From Alphaproteobacteria bacterium (GTDB lineage Bacteria > Pseudomonadota > Alphaproteobacteria > UBA828), in the NCBI GenBank assembly GCA_022820945.1, contig JAJEEP010000137.1:1-39318 (forward strand): a DNA stretch of 39,318 bases. The letters run 5' to 3'. The translations under genes were made by a program, and so were the position numbers. This document shows positions 29,789 through 39,199 of this stretch, piece after piece (position 1 is the first letter of the stretch; each line of letters opens with the position of its first letter). The notes beneath the pieces were generated by a model. The model saw only the letters and a program-made list of their open reading frames with translations. It made no database searches and was not told where the DNA came from.

Positions 29789-31663
29789 TCAGGCGCTCTT
29801 GAGCCGCGGGCGGGTTTCGAAAGCGCGCTCGTCGCGCGGCTGCTCATCGAAGAGCTCGGCGAGTTTCTCGGTCATGGTGCCGCCGAGTTGCTCGGCATCG
29901 GTAAGCGTGACGGCGCGGCGGTAGTAGCGCGTCACGTCATGCCCGATGCCGATGGCCAGCAACTGGACCGGCGAGAAGGTCTCGACCCAGTCGATCACCG
30001 AGCGCAGGTGCCGCTCCAGATAGTTGCGCGCGTTGACCGAGAGCGTGCTGTCGTCGACCGGCGCGCCGTCGGAGATCACCATCAGGATGCGCCGCTCCTC
30101 GGTCCTGCCGAGCAGGCGCTCGTGGGCCCAGAGCAGCGCCTCGCCGTCGATGTTCTCCTTGAGCAGGCCCTCGCGCAGCATCAGGCCGAGGCTCTTGCGC
30201 GCCCGGCGCCAGGGCTCGTCGGCGTTCTTGTAGATGATGTGGCGCAGGTCGTTGAGGCGGCCCGGGTTTCGCGCGCGCCCTTCCGCCAGCCAGCGCTCGC
30301 GCGACTGGCCGCCCTTCCACGCGCGCGTGGTGAAGCCCAGGATCTCCACCTTCACGCCGCAGCGCTCCAGGGTCCGCGCCAGGATGTCGCCGCTCATGGC
30401 GGCGACCATGATCGGCCGCCCGCGCATGGAGCCCGAGTTGTCGATCAGCAGCGTCACCACCGTGTCCCTGAACGAGGTCTCCTTCTCCATCTTGTAGGAG
30501 AGCGGGTGGAGCGGGTTGGTGACGACGCGCGAGAGCCGCGCGGTATCCAGCAGGCCCTCCTCCAGGTCGAACTCCCAGGACCGCGTCTGGCGCGCGAGCA
30601 GGCGCCGCTGCAGCCGGTTCGCGAGCCGGCTGATGACGCCGTGAAGCTGGGAGAGCTGCTGGTCGAGCTGGGTGCGCAGCCGGGCCAGCTCTTCGGAATC
30701 GCATAGCTCGGAGGCGCTGACGATCTCATCGAACTGCGTGGTGTACGCCTTGTAGGGCGGCTCCTTGCCGCCCCGTCCCGTGCCAGGATGGAAGCGACGC
30801 CGCCCGGCCTCTTCGTCGTCCTCCTCGCCCTCGCTCATCGAGGCGTCGGCGTCCTCGTCGGCAGCTTCCTGCGCGTCGGCATCCGCGTCTGCGTCGGCAT
30901 CCGCGTCCCGGTCGCTGTCCGAATCCGTCTCGTCGCCGCGTTCCGCGTCGCCGGGCTGGCTCGCGTCGTCATCGTCGGTCTGCTCGGGGCTGGATTGGTC
31001 CTCGGCGTCGTCCGGGTCTTCGGCATCCTCGTCCGGCAGATCCAGGTCCTTGATGAGGCTTCGGCACAGCGAAGAAAATTGCTCCTGGTCGTTGATCGCG
31101 CGCACGAGCTGCGTCGTGTGCCGCGCGCCCTTGGTCTCGAACCAGGGGCGCCACAGGTCGGCCATGTGGCGGGCGGACTGCGGCAGGTGCCGGCCGGTGA
31201 GCTTCTCGCGCATGAGCATGGCGAGCGCTTCGGCGACCGGCACCTCCTCGGGCACCGTGCAGTGGTCGTAGCCCTTGCGCCGGCAGCGCTGCTCCAGCGC
31301 AGAATCGAGGTTTGCCGCGACGCCTGCCAGCCGGCCGGCGCCCAAAGCCTCGACACGTGTCTGTTCGATCGCGTCGTAGATCGCGCGCGCGGTCTTGCCG
31401 CGTGGCTGCTCGCGCACGTGAGCACCCTGGTCGTGATAGCGCAGCCGCAGCGCCAGCGCGTCCGCCGAGCCGCGTACGAGCTCGACGTCAAGTGCGTTCA
31501 GATCCCGCGCGGGGAAGGGGAGCTGGACCTGATCGCCCGCGATCTGCGGCTGATCCGCGCCGAATGAGACCTGAAGCTCTTCGCCCGCCTCGCCGGCGAT
31601 GGCCCGCAGCGCCGAGCCGACGGCGCGCTGGAAGGTCTCGACGGGGGATTCTTCCTGGGGCAC
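29789..31663 (-). CDS. cobT: Aerobic cobaltochelatase subunit CobT
   Basis: 624-residue subunit of the CobN-CobS-CobT complex, which inserts cobalt into hydrogenobyrinic acid a,c-diamide in the aerobic vitamin B12 pathway. An N-terminal helical domain (1-205) precedes a very acidic linker (206-287) that includes an uninterrupted run of Asp-Ala pairs (253-264), then a von Willebrand A domain whose MIDAS motif is DNSGSM (Asp408, Ser410, Ser412), and [11 protein letters not shown] further on. CobT docks on the CobS AAA+ ring. Encoded 15 bp after cobS. cobN is not in the window. Confidence 0.96.
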   Translation of the reverse strand: MPQEESPVETFQRAVGSALRAIAGEAGEELQVSFGADQPQIAGDQVQLPFPARDLNALDVELVRGSADALALRLRYHDQGAHVREQPRGKTARAIYDAIEQTRVEALGAGRLAGVAANLDSALEQRCRRKGYDHCTVPEEVPVAEALAMLMREKLTGRHLPQSARHMADLWRPWFETKGARHTTQLVRAINDQEQFSSLCRSLIKDLDLPDEDAEDPDDAEDQSSPEQTDDDDASQPGDAERGDETDSDSDRDADADADADADAQEAADEDADASMSEGEEDDEEAGRRRFHPGTGRGGKEPPYKAYTTQFDEIVSASELCDSEELARLRTQLDQQLSQLHGVISRLANRLQRRLLARQTRSWEFDLEEGLLDTARLSRVVTNPLHPLSYKMEKETSFRDTVVTLLIDNSGSMRGRPIMVAAMSGDILARTLERCGVKVEILGFTTRAWKGGQSRERWLAEGRARNPGRLNDLRHIIYKNADEPWRRARKSLGLMLREGLLKENIDGEALLWAHERLLGRTEERRILMVISDGAPVDDSTLSVNARNYLERHLRSVIDWVETFSPVQLLAIGIGHDVTRYYRRAVTLTDAEQLGGTMTEKLAELFDEQPRDERAFETRPRLKSA

Positions 31664-31678
31664 GCGGCCTGCTCCGGC

Positions 31679-32680
31679 TCAGGCGGTCGGCTGCAGCGGC
31701 GCCGACGATTCCGGAAGCTCCATGCCGAGGCAGCGCTGGAAGTACTCGGCGATGATCGGCCGCTCCATCTCGTCGCACTTGTTGACGAAAGTGGTGCGGA
31801 AGGCATAGCCCACGTCGCCGAAGATCTCAGCGTTCTCGGCCCAGTGGATGACCGTGCGCGGCGACATGACGGTTGAGATGTCGCCCGCCATGAAGCCTGA
31901 GCGGGAAAGATCCGCCACCTCCACCATCGCGTGGATCAGCTTGAGCTTCTCCTCCGTCTCGTAGGAGGGCACCTTCGACAGCACTATCTTCACCTCCTCG
32001 TCGTGGTGAAGATAGTTCAGCGTGGCGACCAGGTTCCATCGGTCCATCTGGCCCTGGTTGATCTGCTGCGTGCCGTGATAGAGGCCGGTCGTATCGCCAA
32101 GGCCGACGGTGTTGGTGGTGGAGAAGATGCGGAACGCGGGATGCGGCCGTACCACTCGATTCTGGTCGAGCAGTGTCAGCTTGCCGTCGACCTCGAGGAT
32201 GCGCTGGATCACGAACATCACGTCCGGCCGGCCGGCGTCGTACTCGTCGAAGACCAGCGCCGTCGGGTGCTGCAGCGCCCATGGCAAGAGACCTTCGCGA
32301 AACTCCGTCACCTGCACCCCGTCGCGGATGACGATCGCGTCCTTGCCGATCAGGTCGATACGGCTGATGTGGCTGTCGAGATTGATGCGGATACAGGGCC
32401 AGTTGAGGCGCGCCGCCACTTGCTCGATGTGCGTTGATTTTCCTGTGCCGTGATAGCCCTGGATCATCACCCGGCGGTTGTGAGCGAAGCCGGCGAGGAT
32501 GGTGAGCGTGGTGTCGCGGTCGAAGCGGTAGGCGGTGTCGATGTCCGGCACATGATCGGTGGGCTCCGAAAACGCGGGAACCTCCATGTCCGTATCGATG
32601 CCGAAAGTCTGGCTGACGGAAACCTGGATATCCGGCACTCCGTCATTGGTGACAGCCGCCCCTGCCTCGTTCGTCTGCAT
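31679..32680 (-). CDS. cobS: Aerobic cobaltochelatase AAA+ subunit CobS
   Basis: 333-residue AAA+ ATPase that powers cobalt insertion with CobT and CobN. Walker [10 protein letters not shown] is at 75-83, Walker [10 protein letters not shown] at 141-149, and [12 protein letters not shown] serves as sensor 1. The N-terminal [16 protein letters not shown] segment is diagnostic of CobS. ATG at 32680 has AGAGGGA 8 bp upstream. Same strand as cobT and 76 bp downstream of the J-domain gene. Confidence 0.97.
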   Translation of the reverse strand: MQTNEAGAAVTNDGVPDIQVSVSQTFGIDTDMEVPAFSEPTDHVPDIDTAYRFDRDTTLTILAGFAHNRRVMIQGYHGTGKSTHIEQVAARLNWPCIRINLDSHISRIDLIGKDAIVIRDGVQVTEFREGLLPWALQHPTALVFDEYDAGRPDVMFVIQRILEVDGKLTLLDQNRVVRPHPAFRIFSTTNTVGLGDTTGLYHGTQQINQGQMDRWNLVATLNYLHHDEEVKIVLSKVPSYETEEKLKLIHAMVEVADLSRSGFMAGDISTVMSPRTVIHWAENAEIFGDVGYAFRTTFVNKCDEMERPIIAEYFQRCLGMELPESSAPLQPTA

Positions 32681-32756
32681 TGCGCGATTCCCTCTGCACA
32701 AATAAGGCCGCCATCGGCGGCCGCTCCTGCGCCAGTCCGATCGACAATGCCTTCGT

Positions 32757-33338
32757 CTATGAGCACTCCTTCTTCAGATAGTTATAGGCGTGATTGATGT
32801 GTTTCAAAAGCTCCTCGGATTCGCGGGAGCCCCCGTTGGCATCGGGGTGGTGCCGCTTGACCAGTGACTTGTAACGCCTCTTGAGCGCATCGAGATCGAA
32901 GGGCGGCGTGAGGTCGAAAATCGCGAGCGCTTCGAGCCTGGCCTCGGGGATCGTTTCCGTACCTGTCCGCCTTCTTCCGTTTGGAGCCTCCTCGCCGTCC
33001 AGCCATTCGCGAGAGAAGGCGCGGAACGCCGCCTCCAGGTCCTCCCGCCGGCCTCCGCCGGGGCCCTGGCAGAACGGCCAAGTGGGGCGGTGCCCGGTCA
33101 CGTCGTCGTGCTGAAAGCGCTCGATGTCGTGCTGGCTCCACCCCGCGAAGAAGTTCCACGAGCGGTTGTAGTCACGCACATGATCGAGGCAGAACCAGCG
33201 CCAGGAGCGGAGATCGCTGGGCGCGCGGGGCGCGCGGTGGTCCGCCGGCAGCTCACACTCGGGATACTCGCACACGCGGACCGGCGGCTCTTCCGCCGCG
33301 CGGTGCGTACCCCTAACCGCTGCATGGCGCCATTCCAT
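32757..33338 (-). CDS. J-domain (DnaJ-like) protein with N-terminal Cys/His cluster
   Basis: 193-residue protein. The C-terminal J domain (about 140-190) reads [20 protein letters not shown] followed by HPD at 164-166 and [10 protein letters not shown], so it should stimulate an Hsp70. The N-terminus has Cys23, Cys28, Cys50 and His53 in a CEYPEC...CLDH arrangement that could bind zinc. Genes of this type are commonly found beside cobS in alphaproteobacteria, so it may assist assembly of the chelatase; that link is inference. ATG at 33338; a start nearer residue 20 is also possible. Confidence 0.85.
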   Translation of the reverse strand: MEWRHAAVRGTHRAAEEPPVRVCEYPECELPADHRAPRAPSDLRSWRWFCLDHVRDYNRSWNFFAGWSQHDIERFQHDDVTGHRPTWPFCQGPGGGRREDLEAAFRAFSREWLDGEEAPNGRRRTGTETIPEARLEALAIFDLTPPFDLDALKRRYKSLVKRHHPDANGGSRESEELLKHINHAYNYLKKECS

Positions 33339-33433
33339 GGGCGCACTATGCCGCCCCGCCCAGAGCGGGGCAAGGCGGCCAGCGGAGACAATTTGGTGAG
33401 AAGTCCGGCGTTAATGGAGGCCGCCTGGTCCGG

Positions 33434-35044
33434 CTAATTGTGGTCGCGGCGGATCATGTCGGCGGCTTTTTCGCCGATCATGATGGTGGGGGCGTTGGTG
33501 TTGCCAGAAGGGATCGCAGGCATGATCGAGGCGTCGGCGACGCGGAGCCCTGCGATGCCGTGGACCCGAAGCCGCTCGTCGACGACGCTCATCGCGTCGC
33601 TCCCCATCTTGCACGTGCCGACCGGGTGATAGACCGTGCCAGCCGTCTCGCGCACGTAGGCGATGAGATCCTCGTCGCTCTCGATGTCCGGGCCGGGCCG
33701 TTGCTCGGCCTCGACGCATGAGGCGAATGGCTCGGTCCCCAGGATACCCCGCAGGATGCGCACGCCGCGCACGAGGCTCATCACGTCGTCATCGTGTGCG
33801 AGGTAGTTGGGCTGGATCGCCGCCCGGGGTGCGCCGCTGCCGTCCCTCGCCAGAGTCACCCGGCCCCGGCTCTTGGGCCGGGTGGCGCAGACCGAGCTCG
33901 TGCCGCCAGGATAGGGGTGCGGGCGCCAGCCGCCGTCCGGCAACAGGTCGAAACTGAGCGGGCGGAAGGTGATCTCGATATCCGGCCGCCCGCCCTGCTC
34001 CCTGGAATCGAGAAAGCCGCAGACCTCGCAAGAGGTGAGCGACAGGGCACCGGTGCGAAAGAGGCCGTAACGCAGCACCTCCGCCGCGAGCCGCGGGCGG
34101 CTGCGCAGCAGGCGGTTAAGCGTCGGCACCCCCTTCTTCAACCGGGGCTGGACGAAGACAAACAGGTGGTCGTGCAGGTTTTCGCCCACCCCCGGCAGGT
34201 GGTGGACCGGCACGATGCCGAGCGCTTTGAGTTGGTCCGCATCGCCGATCCCCGATTGCAGCAGGATCTGGGGCGAGGCCACGGCGCCCGCGCAGAGCAC
34301 GACCTCGCGCTCCGCACGCGCGGTGACAGCGCCGCCGGACTTGTCAGTATAGACGACACCGGTGGCGACGCCGTCTTCCACGACGATGCGGTCCACCAAC
34401 GCCTCGGTCACGATGCGCAGGTTCTCCAGCACCGCCGCCGGGCGCAGGTAGCCCACTGCAGTGGTCATGCGACGGCCGTTCCTGATCGTGCCCTGGACCA
34501 GCGCGATGCCGTGCTGATCGCCGGTGTTGAGGTCGTCGAGGCGCGGAATGCCGCTCCGCACTGCGGCGTCGAGGAATAGCCGGGAGGCCGGGCTGCTCGG
34601 TTGCGTGTCGCTTACCCCGATGGGGCCGCCGACACCGTGGCTCTCGTTCTCCCCATGCTGCTGGTCCTCGGCCTTGCGGAAGTAGGGCAGCACGTCCTCC
34701 CAGCCCCACCCAACGTTGCCGGCGTCGCGCCAGCCGTCGTAGTCCTCGGCCTGGCCGCGAATGTAGAGCATGCCGTTGATCGCGCTGGAGCCGCCCAGCA
34801 CCTTGCCGGAGGGGAAGGGCATGCACCGGCCGCCGAGGCCGGGCACCGGCTCGGACTGCCGCCGCCAGTTGAGTGTCGGGTGGGTGAGCAGGCGGGTGAA
34901 GCCCGCAGGGATGTGGATAAACGGGTTGGTGTCCTTCGGCCCCGCTTCGAGCAGTAGCACGCGGTTCCGCGGATCCTCTGCGAGGCGGGCTGCGACCGCC
35001 GCTCCGCCGGAGCCCGAGCCGATGACGATATAGTCCGCCTGCAT
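33434..35044 (-). CDS. GMC-family FAD-dependent oxidoreductase (choline dehydrogenase-like)
   Basis: 536-residue flavoprotein. [20 protein letters not shown] (4-23) binds the ADP part of [21 protein letters not shown] is GMC signature 1, [15 protein letters not shown] is signature 2, and catalytic His lies in [10 protein letters not shown], with Asn in [17 protein letters not shown]. Family members oxidise primary or secondary alcohols to aldehydes or ketones and reduce quinone or oxygen. ATG at 35044. Last gene of the P450/RraA/HAD/GMC operon, 26 bp after the HAD gene, so its substrate may be the P450's hydroxylated product. No betaine-related genes are near, so BetA is not supported. Confidence 0.92.
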   Translation of the reverse strand: MQADYIVIGSGSGGAAVAARLAEDPRNRVLLLEAGPKDTNPFIHIPAGFTRLLTHPTLNWRRQSEPVPGLGGRCMPFPSGKVLGGSSAINGMLYIRGQAEDYDGWRDAGNVGWGWEDVLPYFRKAEDQQHGENESHGVGGPIGVSDTQPSSPASRLFLDAAVRSGIPRLDDLNTGDQHGIALVQGTIRNGRRMTTAVGYLRPAAVLENLRIVTEALVDRIVVEDGVATGVVYTDKSGGAVTARAEREVVLCAGAVASPQILLQSGIGDADQLKALGIVPVHHLPGVGENLHDHLFVFVQPRLKKGVPTLNRLLRSRPRLAAEVLRYGLFRTGALSLTSCEVCGFLDSREQGGRPDIEITFRPLSFDLLPDGGWRPHPYPGGTSSVCATRPKSRGRVTLARDGSGAPRAAIQPNYLAHDDDVMSLVRGVRILRGILGTEPFASCVEAEQRPGPDIESDEDLIAYVRETAGTVYHPVGTCKMGSDAMSVVDERLRVHGIAGLRVADASIMPAIPSGNTNAPTIMIGEKAADMIRRDHN

Positions 35045-35070
35045 TTCGCCGCTGCTTCGGTTGCGATGAG

Positions 35071-35802
35071 TCAGGCGATCGCTGCTGCGAGCGCCGTCGC
35101 GTCCTCGACGATGAGGTCCGGCTGATGCGGGGTCTCGCCGAAGGGCCGGCTGCGGCGGTCGATGAAGACCGTGCGCATACCGTAGGCCTTGGCGCCGATG
35201 CAATCGAAGGCGTGATTGGCGACCAGCGCGCAGACCGTGCGGTCGACACCGACGATCTCCGCAGCTTTGGCATAGGTCTGCCAATGGGGCTTGAAGGCGC
35301 CGGCTTCCTGCACAGAGATCACGTGGTCGAAGGGGATGCCGACATGAGGCATCGCGGCCTCCAGCATATCACGGTCCCCGTTGGAGAGAATGGCAAGCGC
35401 GTAGCCCGCGGCGCGCAGCCGTTCCAGCGCGGCCGGCACTTCGGGGAAGGGCTTGAGCGTTTCGATTCGGCTCACCAGCCCTATCACCTCCTCCTGCGTG
35501 TAAGGGAAGCCGCAGCGGTCCATCACGTAGCCGAGCGCGCGGTGGCTGATCTCGCGATAGGAGGTGTGGCCCCGATCGCAGAGGGAGTCGATCATCGAGT
35601 TCTCGAAATGGGTGCGGCGCCACCAAGTGACGAAGCGGTGCGGTGCGCCGCCCCAGCCCTTCTCCTCGAGGAAGGGGGTTGCGGCCTCGGTCAACCCCGC
35701 CTGCATGTCGACGATTGTGCCGTAAAGGTCGAAGATCAAGACCTTCGTCCCTCGCCTGAGGATTGCCGCCTGCTCCCGGACGGCACCGGGATCACTCGAC
35801 AA
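35071..35802 (-). CDS. HAD-superfamily hydrolase, 2-haloacid dehalogenase-like
   Basis: About 243 residues. Motif I is VLIFDLYGTIVDM with the nucleophilic Asp, motif II ALAILSNGDRDML, motif III Lys in AGAFKPHWQTY, and motif IV region ANHAFDCIGAKAYGMRT with VDRR-like turns. DLYGT and SNG are typical of (S)-2-haloacid dehalogenases, though many relatives are phosphatases. Start is uncertain: TTG at 35802 overlaps the RraA-like stop by 11 bp and fits a coupled operon; an ATG at 35904 would add 34 Arg/Pro-rich residues deep in the upstream gene. Third gene of the operon. Confidence 0.82.
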   Translation of the reverse strand: MSSDPGAVREQAAILRRGTKVLIFDLYGTIVDMQAGLTEAATPFLEEKGWGGAPHRFVTWWRRTHFENSMIDSLCDRGHTSYREISHRALGYVMDRCGFPYTQEEVIGLVSRIETLKPFPEVPAALERLRAAGYALAILSNGDRDMLEAAMPHVGIPFDHVISVQEAGAFKPHWQTYAKAAEIVGVDRTVCALVANHAFDCIGAKAYGMRTVFIDRRSRPFGETPHQPDLIVEDATALAAAIA

Positions 35803-36490
35803 AGTGCGCGGCCCCCGGCTCCAGGTAGGCGCGCCAGGAATCGGGGTAGGTGAGGCCCTCCTTGACCTTGGCCTCCACCTCGGTTTCCTGACGGCGAATT
35901 TCATCGACGCGATCGATCACGTCGTCGAGCGCATTCTGGGGCACGACAACCACGCCATCCACGTCGCCCACCACGACGTCGCCGGGGTTCACCGTGACCC
36001 CGCCGATGCTGATAGCGAGGCCGACGGTACCTGGGCCGTTCCGCTGCGGCGAGTTGGGGCTGACGCCCGCGCAGAAGACCGGAAGGCCGACCCCGACGAT
36101 GCCGGGCGTATCGCGCACCGCGCCGTCGGTGACCAGGCCTGCGGCGCCGCAGTTAAGCAGCATGCCCGCCATCAGGTCGCCGATCACGGCGGTGCCGAGA
36201 TAGGCCTCGGTGCCGACCACAAGCACGTCGCCGGGCTCCGCATAGGCCAGCGCACCGACCAGGCCGAGCTGGTCCGCCGGGCTGTTCATGCAGGGAAAGG
36301 CCGGGCCCACGAAGCTCTGCATGGCAGCCGGCGCGCCCGCGATCGGCTTGATTGCAGCGTCCAGCGCGCCCAGCCCACCGAGCGCGTCGACGACCTGGCC
36401 GGTCATCGCGCCTTCGAGCGCGGAGACGGCGTCGCGCGGCGGCCGTTGGAAGGTGCGACGGATGGTGAGCGCGGGCGGGGTGTCGAGCAT
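35792..36490 (-). CDS. RraA-like protein (4-hydroxy-4-methyl-2-oxoglutarate aldolase/dimethylmenaquinone methyltransferase family)
   Basis: 232-residue RraA-fold protein. The core GDLMAGMLLNCGAAGLVTDG and AVRDTPGI carry the Gly and the Arg-Asp pair that bind Mg and the carboxylate in class II HMG/CHA aldolases. VNPGDVVVGDVDGVVVVP is the other signature. Such enzymes cleave branched 4-hydroxy-2-oxo acids in aromatic catabolism; others are RNase E inhibitors. The catabolic neighbours favour an aldolase or decarboxylase role. ATG at 36490 has AAAGGA 7 bp upstream; GTG at 36511 is less likely. 70 bp after the P450. Confidence 0.88.
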   Translation of the reverse strand: MLDTPPALTIRRTFQRPPRDAVSALEGAMTGQVVDALGGLGALDAAIKPIAGAPAAMQSFVGPAFPCMNSPADQLGLVGALAYAEPGDVLVVGTEAYLGTAVIGDLMAGMLLNCGAAGLVTDGAVRDTPGIVGVGLPVFCAGVSPNSPQRNGPGTVGLAISIGGVTVNPGDVVVGDVDGVVVVPQNALDDVIDRVDEIRRQETEVEAKVKEGLTYPDSWRAYLEPGAAHFVE

Positions 36491-36560
36491 GGCGTGGTCC
36501 TTTCGCTTCACCGCGGTTCGGTTTCAGCCGTGCCGCGGCGCTCGGTATCGCGATCGCGTT

Positions 36561-37826
36561 TCAAGCCTTGACGCAGCGGACAGGCAGAGATTCCAGTCCG
36601 CGCAGCACGATGCTGTTGCGGAATCTCGGCTGCTCGCCGCGAAGGTTGATCTGCGAGTATCTCTCCAAGAGCATTTCGAGGACGATCCGCCCTTCCAGGC
36701 GCGCAAGCGGAGCGCCGATGCAGTGGTGGATGCCGCGCCCGAACGATAGGTGAGAGCGGTCACCTCGGCCGACATCGAGCCGGTCGGGCTCGTCGAATAC
36801 GTCGGGGTCCCGGTTGGCCGCACCCAGCAGGAGGACTATGTTGTCGCGCTTCTTCAGGGGAAAGCCATTCACCTCGCAGTCCTCCAGTGCGCGCCGAAAA
36901 TCGGTCTGCACCGGAGAATCGAAGCGCAACAGCTCATCCACCGCCAAAGGGATCAGGCTCGGGTCATCCCTGAGCCGCTGGAGCTGGTCCGGATGACGCA
37001 GCAGCGCCAGCACACCGTTGCCGATCAGGTTGGTGGTGGTTTCGTTGCCCGCAATCAACAGCAGGCGCAGCATGTTCAGCATCTCGAGCTCGGTGAGGCG
37101 GTCGCCTTCCTCCTCCGCCTGCGCAAGCGCACTCACGATGTCGTCCTGCGGTGCCGCTCGCCGCTCCTCGATGATCGGTCGGAAGTAGTCGTTGAGAGCC
37201 TTGTTGGCAGCATCGGCAAGCGCCCGCTCGCGGGCATCGATCGACGGCTCAAGGGTACGCGCGCGCTGGTCCGACCAAATCTTGAACTGCGCTCGGTCCT
37301 CCGGCGGTATGCCCAGCATCTCGGCGATCACGATCACGGGCAGCGGTTGGGCCACCGTCTGCATGAGGTCGAAGCCAGCGGGGTCGTCGATGTCGTCCAG
37401 CAGAGAACTGAGCAGGCTGCGGATGTGAGGCTCGAGCGCGTTCACCGCCTTGGGCGTGAAGGCCTTGTTGACGAGGGCCCTGAGCCGCTTGTGGTCCGGC
37501 GGATCGAGGAAAAGCATGGTGAACTCTTCATCCGCCGGTAGGCCGGCGCGCTGCCGGCGAGAGAGGGTGCCCTTGCGCGGGTCGTTGCTGAAGAGCCGAT
37601 GATCGCGAAGCATGGTGTCGATATCGGCGTGTCGGGTGAACAGCCAGGCGTTCATCAGCCCGCTGCGGTGCACCGGGTCGCGCTCTCGGAGTGCCGCATA
37701 GACTGGATAAGGGTCTTGGGCGGTCTGCCTCGACAGTGGGTTGTACGTGACGCCGCTTTGCCAGCGTTCCCGCGCGAGCATCGCGCCGATGACGACGGAC
37801 CGTATCGCCTTCTGCATCGAGAGCAT
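36561..37826 (-). CDS. Cytochrome P450
   Basis: 421-residue soluble bacterial P450. I-helix AGNETTTN supplies the oxygen-activating Thr, ELLR is the K-helix ExxR motif, and FGRGIHHCIGAPLARLE holds the heme thiolate Cys (about residue 369). It should hydroxylate a small hydrophobic substrate with electrons from a ferredoxin and reductase, neither of which is encoded in the window. AAGGAGG precedes two tandem ATGs (37829 and 37826); the second gives the better spacing. First gene of a four-gene operon with RraA-like, HAD and GMC genes. Confidence 0.95.
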   Translation of the reverse strand: MLSMQKAIRSVVIGAMLARERWQSGVTYNPLSRQTAQDPYPVYAALRERDPVHRSGLMNAWLFTRHADIDTMLRDHRLFSNDPRKGTLSRRQRAGLPADEEFTMLFLDPPDHKRLRALVNKAFTPKAVNALEPHIRSLLSSLLDDIDDPAGFDLMQTVAQPLPVIVIAEMLGIPPEDRAQFKIWSDQRARTLEPSIDARERALADAANKALNDYFRPIIEERRAAPQDDIVSALAQAEEEGDRLTELEMLNMLRLLLIAGNETTTNLIGNGVLALLRHPDQLQRLRDDPSLIPLAVDELLRFDSPVQTDFRRALEDCEVNGFPLKKRDNIVLLLGAANRDPDVFDEPDRLDVGRGDRSHLSFGRGIHHCIGAPLARLEGRIVLEMLLERYSQINLRGEQPRFRNSIVLRGLESLPVRCVKA

Positions 37827-38798
37827 CATCGCCTCCTTGTGGATGCTGGTCTTCCTGCTTACGCGCGTCCCGCGGCTCCGTCGAGCACGCGAGAGAATAG
37901 CGCGGCCTCTAGCAAGAGCGCCAACAATGCCGCAGCAACTTGGAACGCCCTTGCCACCGCACAGAGATTTGTCGTCTCAATAAGCGCTTCGGGACGGCAC
38001 TGAAAAAGCGTTTTGCGGCTCAACGACGGGCGGTGGACCGGCAAATCTGGACCGTGACCCAATCTTAGATGGCTGTGACCGCGTGTGACAGACCGGTTTT
38101 CAGCCGGACGCGGGCGTCGCTACTTTGCAAGAACTGGCTCATTGCGTGAGCAAACCGCCAATGGATGAGCGCCAGGCACGCCTTGTCGGTTCGGGCACCT
38201 GCAATCGTTGAAGGGCAAGTTTTCTGCCCATACCACAAACGATATCTCAATGACTCTCGAACAAACTTCGATTTACTGCGCGACAAACCTCAGTCGTGAC
38301 GCCGAATTTCCAGGAATTGGGCCGCGTTGTCGAAGTCACTACTGAAACCACAGATCTACTAGTGGGCCATGACGGAGCCCGAGACCCTAGCTGGGTAACG
38401 GCGTGGGTTCCGTGGCAGCATGAAAGCCTTGTCAACAGAGCAACGCCAACGCCAACACTGCCGACGAGAACACTTATTATCCGGGAAACATCTTGTGGTC
38501 TGTCCGCAAGCGGTACCCCACGCGCCCCACGCGCAAATGGGGCATATCCGTCACCCGGCGTCGCAGGATTGACAGTTACGTTTTCCCGGCACCGATCATC
38601 GGTTTGCGTCGAAGGCGCGGCCAAACTTGGCTTGAGTGCTTGAGATGGAGCGGGCGCGCAGCCAGCCCGGTGTGTAGAGTGGGTTAGTCAGGGACTCGAC
38701 GCGACTGAACAGTGCGCGCCAACGTCAGACGACCGGGAGCGGCCCCATTAGACCCTGGACCGCTCCGTACCACGTGAATCCGCTAATGCGTAGACAGC
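37827..38798. other. About 970 bp without a convincing gene, reduced GC
   Basis: The stretch includes the P450 upstream region and then A+T-richer DNA. Small repeats are visible: two CCCCACGCG copies in tandem at 38517-38534 and an (AACGCC)-type run near 38442-38455. Open frames on both strands (for example minus 38065-38286 and plus 38296-38643) lack start-site signals and recognisable motifs. It may be decayed sequence at the edge of a mobile region. Confidence 0.4.
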
Positions 38799-39080
38799 TT
38801 ATTGCTTGGCCGGCTCGACGATGATCCGGCCGCGACCGCGCCTGAGCAGATAGCCGCCCCTCGGAATTGCCAACTTACCTTGCTGGACGAGTGGCCATAG
38901 CGTATCGACGATCAACGTCGCATTCTCGTCCGACTTTGCCACCGGCCGAGTCGCGAGCCATTCGGCAAACGCGCGCTCTCCGACCTCGTCGCCGACGGAT
39001 TTTCTGAGCGCATTGAGCTTGCGGCGCTGCCCCTTGGTCAGGGTGCTCTCGTCAATCCGGGAGGAAGAGTTCTGAGCCAT
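38799..39080 (-). CDS. Small conserved-looking hypothetical protein
   Basis: 93 residues from ATG at 39080, starting MAQNSSSRIDESTLTKGQRR. The middle LNALRKSVGDEVGERAFAEW and the tail PRGGYLLRRGRGRIIVEPAK are well-ordered, basic at both ends, with helical character in 17-45. An upstream ATG at 39128 would add 16 residues without better support. No known domain is recognised; the basic tail could contact nucleic acid. Lies 102 bp from the right IS end in A+T-richer DNA. Confidence 0.65.
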   Translation of the reverse strand: MAQNSSSRIDESTLTKGQRRKLNALRKSVGDEVGERAFAEWLATRPVAKSDENATLIVDTLWPLVQQGKLAIPRGGYLLRRGRGRIIVEPAKQ

Positions 39081-39164
39081 CGACTTGCCTTCTATAGTTG
39101 TAAGCTCCGGGTCGCGTCTTACGATCATATCATCTTTGTTGGCAAAAGTCTCCTGTTAGATTGA

Positions 39165-39199
39165 GCAAATTTGAGAAAAATTGTAACTGCCCAGGTGGT
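39165..39199 (+). repeat. Right copy of the imperfect inverted repeat (IS end plus flank)
   Basis: GTAACTGCCCAGGTGGT (39183-39199) is the exact inverse of 121-137. The flank GCAAATTTGA (39165-39174) and an AAAATT spacer also match the flank of the left end, inverted, with two small gaps. Similarity ends at 39165. Confidence 0.65.

Noticed and set aside
33434-35044. Choline dehydrogenase BetA
   Set aside because: It has the GMC family features, but no betaine aldehyde dehydrogenase, BetI or choline transporter gene is near and the operon partners are a P450, an RraA-like protein and a HAD protein.
38065-38643. Two open frames (minus 38065-38286; plus 38296-38643) as genes
   Set aside because: No start signals, low-complexity or basic translations and no recognised motif.
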